From Vicingus serpentipes (lineage in GTDB: Bacteria > Bacteroidota > Bacteroidia > Flavobacteriales_E > Vicingaceae): a stretch of DNA of 34,534 nucleotides. Under the pieces are notes generated by a model. It saw nothing but the letters and a program-made list of their open reading frames with translations. It was not told the origin of the DNA and ran no database searches. Below, one piece after another: positions 31,121-34,534 of this stretch. The position numbers and the translations under genes were made by a program. The stretch is from positions 1 through 34,534 of the forward strand of contig JAGFIT010000083.1 in NCBI GenBank assembly GCA_024103385.1. The letters are read 5' to 3'. The first letter of the stretch is position 1, and each line of letters begins with the position of its first letter.

Positions 31121-32047
31121 TTACACTTTAGATTGCTCGTGTTTAGCATGTTTTATACTTGCATTAAGTTCAAAACCGATAAGCAATACCAAAGAATTAA
31201 AATAAAGCCACAACATAATTACCATTAATGTTCCTATTGAACCATAAATTTTATTGTAAGTAGAAAAATTATTTACGTAATAAGCGAAGCCTGTAGAAAG
31301 TAATATAGATAATACTGTAGCTAAAGTTGATCCAGCAGAGATAAAACGAAATTTTTTCTTTTTAATACTTCCATAGTAATAGAGTGAGGAAATTCCTAGG
31401 AGAAACAAGAGTAATAGTATAATGAATTTTCCGAATTTGAGTGCATAAAACGAGAGGTTGTCTGAAAGGTAATTATGGCTGAGCAAAAAGTCGGTAATCA
31501 CTCCACTAAAAACGATTAAGGCAATTGCTGTAATCATTAATGAAGTAAGAATAAAGAGTAGTAATAACGATCGAAGCCTTGTTTCAATAAAACTACTTTT
31601 TTCTTTAACATGGTAAGATTCATTGAATGCTATAATCATTGAATTGACTCCATCGCTTGCCAAGTATAAAGCGAATATAAAACCGAAAGAAAGTAAACTG
31701 TTGCTTCTATCTGTAACTAAATCGTTGATGGTAGTAATGGATAGTTCGTAAGCGTTTTTAGGAAGTACGTTTTTTATTAACCCTAGCAATTGAGTTTGAA
31801 AATTATCGATAGGAATGTACGGAATTAAGGCAAATAGGAAAATGATGGAAGGGAATAAAGCTAGGAAAAAACGGAAAGCTAATGATGATGCTCTTGTTGT
31901 CAAAGAATTTTTTTGAATTCCAGTGATAAAAAATAAAATAACATCATAAACGGCTAGCCCATCAAAGCCAGGTAAAATAATTCTTTTAGATAAATTAATT
32001 GGGGTTTGAACCAGCTTTGATTGTACTATTTTATCAATTAGACTCAA
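31121..32047 (-). CDS. YihY/BrkB family inner-membrane protein
   Basis: A 308-aa inner-membrane protein with six hydrophobic helices, and the YihY/BrkB signatures RASSLAFRFFLALFPSIIFL (about 52-71) and YGSIGTLMVIMLWLYFNSLVLLIGFELNA near the C terminus. The older label RNase BN for this family is incorrect, as that activity belongs to ElaC/RNase Z. The frame has no ATG before residue 150, so the start is taken as TTG 32047, 2 nt after the nadC stop, consistent with a coupled operon. Function is unknown. Confidence 0.87.
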   Translation of the reverse strand: MSLIDKIVQSKLVQTPINLSKRIILPGFDGLAVYDVILFFITGIQKNSLTTRASSLAFRFFLALFPSIIFLFALIPYIPIDNFQTQLLGLIKNVLPKNAYELSITTINDLVTDRSNSLLSFGFIFALYLASDGVNSMIIAFNESYHVKEKSSFIETRLRSLLLLFILTSLMITAIALIVFSGVITDFLLSHNYLSDNLSFYALKFGKFIILLLLFLLGISSLYYYGSIKKKKFRFISAGSTLATVLSILLSTGFAYYVNNFSTYNKIYGSIGTLMVIMLWLYFNSLVLLIGFELNASIKHAKHEQSKV

Positions 32048-32049
32048 AA

Positions 32050-32886
32050 TTAAATGGCTTTTAAGCTTAAATCTAAGCTGTTAATTTGATGAGTTAAAGC
32101 TCCAACAGAAATATAATCTACACCACATTCGGCATATTTTTGAATGGTTTCTTCTGTAATTCCTCCTGAAGCTTCAGTCTCATATTTTCCATTAATTAAT
32201 TTTACGGCAGTTTTTAAATCATCAAATGAGAAATTATCTAACATAATTCGATGAATATTTCCTGTTGCTAATATTTGATTAAGCTCTTCTAAATTTCTAG
32301 CTTCAATTTCAATTTTTAAGTTTTTTTGCTGCTGTTTAAGATAACTGTTTGCTGCTTCAATAGCTTCTTTAATTCCACCAGCATAATCAATATGGTTATC
32401 TTTAATCATCATCATATCATACAGTCCCATTCGGTGATTTTCACCACCACCAATTTTAACAGCTATTTTTTCAATCGTTCTTAATCCAGGAGTCGTTTTT
32501 CGAGTATCTAGTATTTTTGTTTGAAGACCCTTTAATAAGCTGATATAGTGGTTGGTTTTGGTAGCTATACCACTCATTCGTTGCATGAAATTGAGCACCA
32601 ATCGTTCTGCTTTTAAAATAGACTGACTACTTCCTTCCACTGTAAAAACCACATCTCCTTCTTTTATGGCAGCACCATCTTTAATGAATTGCTGAATAGA
32701 AAGGTTAGCATCTATTTTATGAAATACCTGTTTTGCAATTTCAACACCAGCAATAATTCCATTTTGTTTAACTAACAGCTGAGCCTTACCTTTTGCATTT
32801 AAAGGAATACATGCTAAAGAAGTATGATCGCCTTCACCAATATCTTCTTTAATTGCGAGTTCAATTAAACGATTAATGTCTTCCAT
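32050..32886 (-). CDS. nadC: Nicotinate-nucleotide pyrophosphorylase (quinolinate phosphoribosyltransferase)
   Basis: Converts quinolinate and PRPP to nicotinate mononucleotide in de novo NAD synthesis. The 278-aa protein is full length. EDIGEGDHTS (14-23), ERLVLNFMQRMSGIATKT (about 94-111), LDTRKTTPGLR (about 126-136), KIGGGENHRMGLYDMMMIKDNH (about 143-164), IEARNLEE and EASGGI (about 240-245) are the conserved substrate-binding blocks, with the Arg/His/Lys residues present. It sits between DUF4783 (39 nt upstream) and yihY (2 nt downstream), a gene order I regard as usual in Bacteroidetes. Confidence 0.96.
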   Translation of the reverse strand: MEDINRLIELAIKEDIGEGDHTSLACIPLNAKGKAQLLVKQNGIIAGVEIAKQVFHKIDANLSIQQFIKDGAAIKEGDVVFTVEGSSQSILKAERLVLNFMQRMSGIATKTNHYISLLKGLQTKILDTRKTTPGLRTIEKIAVKIGGGENHRMGLYDMMMIKDNHIDYAGGIKEAIEAANSYLKQQQKNLKIEIEARNLEELNQILATGNIHRIMLDNFSFDDLKTAVKLINGKYETEASGGITEETIQKYAECGVDYISVGALTHQINSLDLSLKAI

Positions 32887-32925
32887 GTGTTTTTTACAAG
32901 TGTAATTGATGGCTGGTGAAGAGGC

Positions 32926-33309
32926 TTATTCGTCAGACTCTATTCGGAGTTCAATAATAGTAACCTTTTTATTCATTTCTTTATATAGGATGTAGGTTCT
33001 AAATGTTCCATTATCAGTCGTTAAATTCCCAATAGAATAATGAGAATTATTTTTGGAATCGCCTTGATGAACTACTTTAAAATTAGACGGCTGGTGTTTA
33101 GAAAAAAAAGTTTTTAAAATGAGTTGAGCTTGAACATTACTAAAAACACCTTCGTTTTCAGGAATACTTAAGTCAATAGAAGTGTTAAAATGCTTTGCTA
33201 TTTCTTCCGAATTACCAGTTTTGAATGCAGCTACAATTTCGTCAGAAACAGGAGAGATTAGTGATGACAAGCTTAGCATTAAAAATATTCCAAAAATTAT
33301 ATTTCGCAT
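32926..33309 (-). CDS. DUF4783 exported small protein
   Basis: A 127-aa protein with a signal peptide (about 1-20) and an NTF2-like fold: VSDEIVAAFKTGNSEEIAKH (about 21-40), FNTSIDLSIPENEGVFSNVQ and QAQLILKTFFSKHQPSNFKV. This is the DUF4783 pattern, widespread in Bacteroidetes next to nadC and rlmH. No catalytic residues are recognised. It begins the DUF4783-nadC-yihY unit, with a promoter candidate at 33347-33379. Confidence 0.83.
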   Translation of the reverse strand: MRNIIFGIFLMLSLSSLISPVSDEIVAAFKTGNSEEIAKHFNTSIDLSIPENEGVFSNVQAQLILKTFFSKHQPSNFKVVHQGDSKNNSHYSIGNLTTDNGTFRTYILYKEMNKKVTIIELRIESDE

Positions 33310-33346
33310 GGTTCTTTTTAGTTTAGTGTTGCAGCAATTATTGCAC

Positions 33347-33379
33347 CAAATTTAAAGGTTGATATTTTTTAAATACCAA
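33347..33379 (-). promoter_or_regulatory. Promoter of the DUF4783-nadC-yihY unit
   Basis: On the minus strand: TTG (33377-33379), 22 nt, TAAATTTG (33347-33354). The -7 box is a full match; the spacer is at the long end. It lies 37 nt before the DUF4783 ATG, in the region shared with divergent rlmH. Confidence 0.5.
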
Positions 33380-33411
33380 CACTCAAAAATAATAATTTTT
33401 AAATTAGCGGA

Positions 33412-33882
33412 ATGAAGGTAAAACTAATTATAGTAGGTAAAACGGACGAATCATACTTGAATGAAGGAATAGCAAAGTATGTAGGCAGGCTGAAACACTA
33501 TATTGATTTTGAAATAGTGACTATTCCAGATGTGAAAATGGGAAAGAAAGGGAACCCAGTTCTTCAAAAAGAAAAAGAAGGGGAGTTGATTTTATCTAAC
33601 GTCAATAAAACGGAATTTATAGTACTCTTAGATGAAAAAGGAAGAGAGTATAGTTCTGTTGGTTTTTCTGAGTTTATTCAAAAAAGAATGAATGCTTCAG
33701 TTGATGTTTCTTTTGTTATTGGAGGACCTTTTGGTTTTTCTGATGATATGTATAATCGAGCAAATGCACAACTGTCTTTATCTCAGATGACATTTTCTCA
33801 TCAAATGATACGCTTGTTTTTTGTTGAACAGTTGTACAGAGCATTCAGTATCTTAAAGGGGGAAAAATATCACCACATTTAA
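33412..33882 (+). CDS. rlmH: 23S rRNA pseudouridine-1915 N3-methyltransferase
   Basis: SPOUT-class SAM methyltransferase modifying pseudouridine 1915 (E. coli numbering) of helix 69. The 156-aa protein has normal length, with IVGKTDESYLNEGIAKYVGR at 7-26, LLDEKGREYSS (about 71-81), the SAM-binding knot residues VIGGPFGFSDDMY (about 102-114) and the C-terminal LSQMTFSHQMIRLFFVEQLY leading into RAFSILKGEKYHH. All family positions look intact. It is divergent from DUF4783, with no clear terminator before gmd. Confidence 0.96.
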   Translation: MKVKLIIVGKTDESYLNEGIAKYVGRLKHYIDFEIVTIPDVKMGKKGNPVLQKEKEGELILSNVNKTEFIVLLDEKGREYSSVGFSEFIQKRMNASVDVSFVIGGPFGFSDDMYNRANAQLSLSQMTFSHQMIRLFFVEQLYRAFSILKGEKYHHI

Positions 33883-33989
33883 TAATCCAACCAAGCTTGT
33901 TCTTTAATCGTTTACAATAGGTAAGCTTAATTTATTTATAATTATTTTTACAGATTACTAATTTGGTACTAATAAAAGGAATTGATTTT

Positions 33990-34534
33990 ATGGGTAAAGT
34001 AGCATTAATAACTGGGGTTACAGGGCAGGACGGAGCTTATTTAGCGGAGTTGTTATTAGAAAAAGGATATGAGGTTCATGGTATTAAAAGAAGAAGTTCT
34101 TTGTTTAATACTGATAGAATAGATCATTTGTATAAGGATTTGCATGAAAATGATGTGAAATTTAAGTTACATTATGGGGATATGACAGATTCTACAAATC
34201 TGATACGCATTGTTCAAGAGGTTCAGCCAGATGAAATATACAATTTAGCAGCGATGTCTCATGTGCAAGTTTCATTTGAAACCCCCGAATATACTGCCAA
34301 TGCTGATGCAACTGGAGCGTTGAGGTTATTAGAAGCCATCCGAATATTGGGGTTAGAAAAGAAAACACGATTTTACCAAGCATCTACTTCAGAACTTTAC
34401 GGTAAAGTAATGGAAGTACCACAATCAGAAACCACTCCATTTTATCCTCGGAGCCCTTATGCGGTAGCGAAATTATATGCTTTTTGGATTGTAAAAAATT
34501 ATAGAGAAGCTTATGATATGTACGCTTGTAATGG
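33990..34534 (+). CDS. gmd: GDP-mannose 4,6-dehydratase, 5' part (cut by window end)
   Basis: The first 181 codons of GDP-mannose 4,6-dehydratase, which makes GDP-4-keto-6-deoxymannose for fucose and related sugars of surface polysaccharide. [18 protein letters not shown] holds the Rossmann glycines (G9, G12, G15), [13 protein letters not shown] (34-46) is the NADP-binding hallmark of [13 protein letters not shown] (131-140) carries Thr133 and Glu135, and PRSPYAVAK (153-161) carries Tyr157 and Lys161. ATG 33990 gives the canonical N terminus. The frame is open to the last base; the missing half is expected beyond the window. Confidence 0.96.
   Translation, partial: MGKVALITGVTGQDGAYLAELLLEKGYEVHGIKRRSSLFNTDRIDHLYKDLHENDVKFKLHYGDMTDSTNLIRIVQEVQPDEIYNLAAMSHVQVSFETPEYTANADATGALRLLEAIRILGLEKKTRFYQASTSELYGKVMEVPQSETTPFYPRSPYAVAKLYAFWIVKNYREAYDMYACN

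Noticed and set aside
31121..32047. RNase BN annotation for the YihY/BrkB protein
   Set aside because: A historical misnaming; the protein is a six-helix membrane protein with no nuclease motif.
34192..34383. 63-aa minus-strand ORF inside gmd
   Set aside because: Shadow of the truncated gmd frame, whose catalytic motifs are all intact.
1..34534. tRNA, rRNA, CRISPR arrays, prophage or transposase genes
   Set aside because: No tRNA-like cloverleaf spacers, no regularly spaced repeats and no recombinase or phage proteins were seen on either strand.

Overview
The window is a compact, strongly AT-rich bacterial chromosome segment. It reads as Bacteroidota, most likely Flavobacteriales. Supporting signs are the -33/-7 promoter type (TTTG, about 19-22 nt, TAnnTTTG) ahead of several genes, the near absence of purine-rich Shine-Dalgarno sites, the long NusB, bifunctional RibBA, leucine dehydrogenase, the DUF4783-nadC-yihY/rlmH neighbourhood, and typical families such as CarboxypepD_reg, TPR/PD40/OmpA, DUF2279 and DUF2807. 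No tRNA, rRNA, CRISPR array, transposase, integrase or phage gene was seen.

Layout. 1-5.2 kb: an acyl-CoA (methylcrotonyl-type) carboxylase beta subunit, a secreted CarboxypepD_reg-like protein, then a three-gene arsR / SRPBCC-VOC fusion / doxX operon beside a hairpin-rich repeat that looks like a cassette boundary. 5.2-9.8 kb: housekeeping genes (holA with a short AMP nucleosidase, ribBA, ruvX, nth), plus an unlisted 33-codon membrane ORF between ribBA and the nucleosidase with its own promoter, nested palindromes and a perfect terminator hairpin. 9.9-12.9 kb: a polytopic Wzy/EpsG-like membrane protein translationally coupled to a lipoprotein amidohydrolase. 12.9-17.4 kb: nusB and leucine dehydrogenase on one strand; an ABC exporter half and rplS on the other, closed by a strong terminator. 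17.4-22.5 kb: repeat-rich spacers, a Tas-like aldo-keto reductase, DUF2279, a PorE-like OmpA protein and queE. 22.6-28.5 kb: aroE, SiaC-type DUF1987, exported MsrA, dapA, a small beta-barrel, MsrB, YaaA and a CvfB-like S1 protein. 28.5-34.5 kb: mazG, a PagL-like lipid A deacylase coupled to a DUF2807 lipoprotein, yihY, nadC, DUF4783, rlmH, and the start of gmd, cut by the window end.

The genes are mostly core metabolism (riboflavin, NAD, queuosine, shikimate, lysine/peptidoglycan), information processing and envelope biology. The least ordinary material lies between and beside them: the small membrane ORF and its control region, three families of dispersed intergenic repeats (one pair homologous at 17.5 and 26.3 kb in opposite orientation), the cassette-like ArsR operon, an orphan SiaC, an orphan ABC half-transporter with a non-canonical catalytic carboxylate, and a PagL homologue lacking the usual glutamate. 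Several convergent gene pairs abut or overlap at their stop codons, leaving no room for terminators. I found no defence island or clearly new multi-gene system; the best candidates for undescribed biology are the small ORF locus and the repeat/cassette structures.
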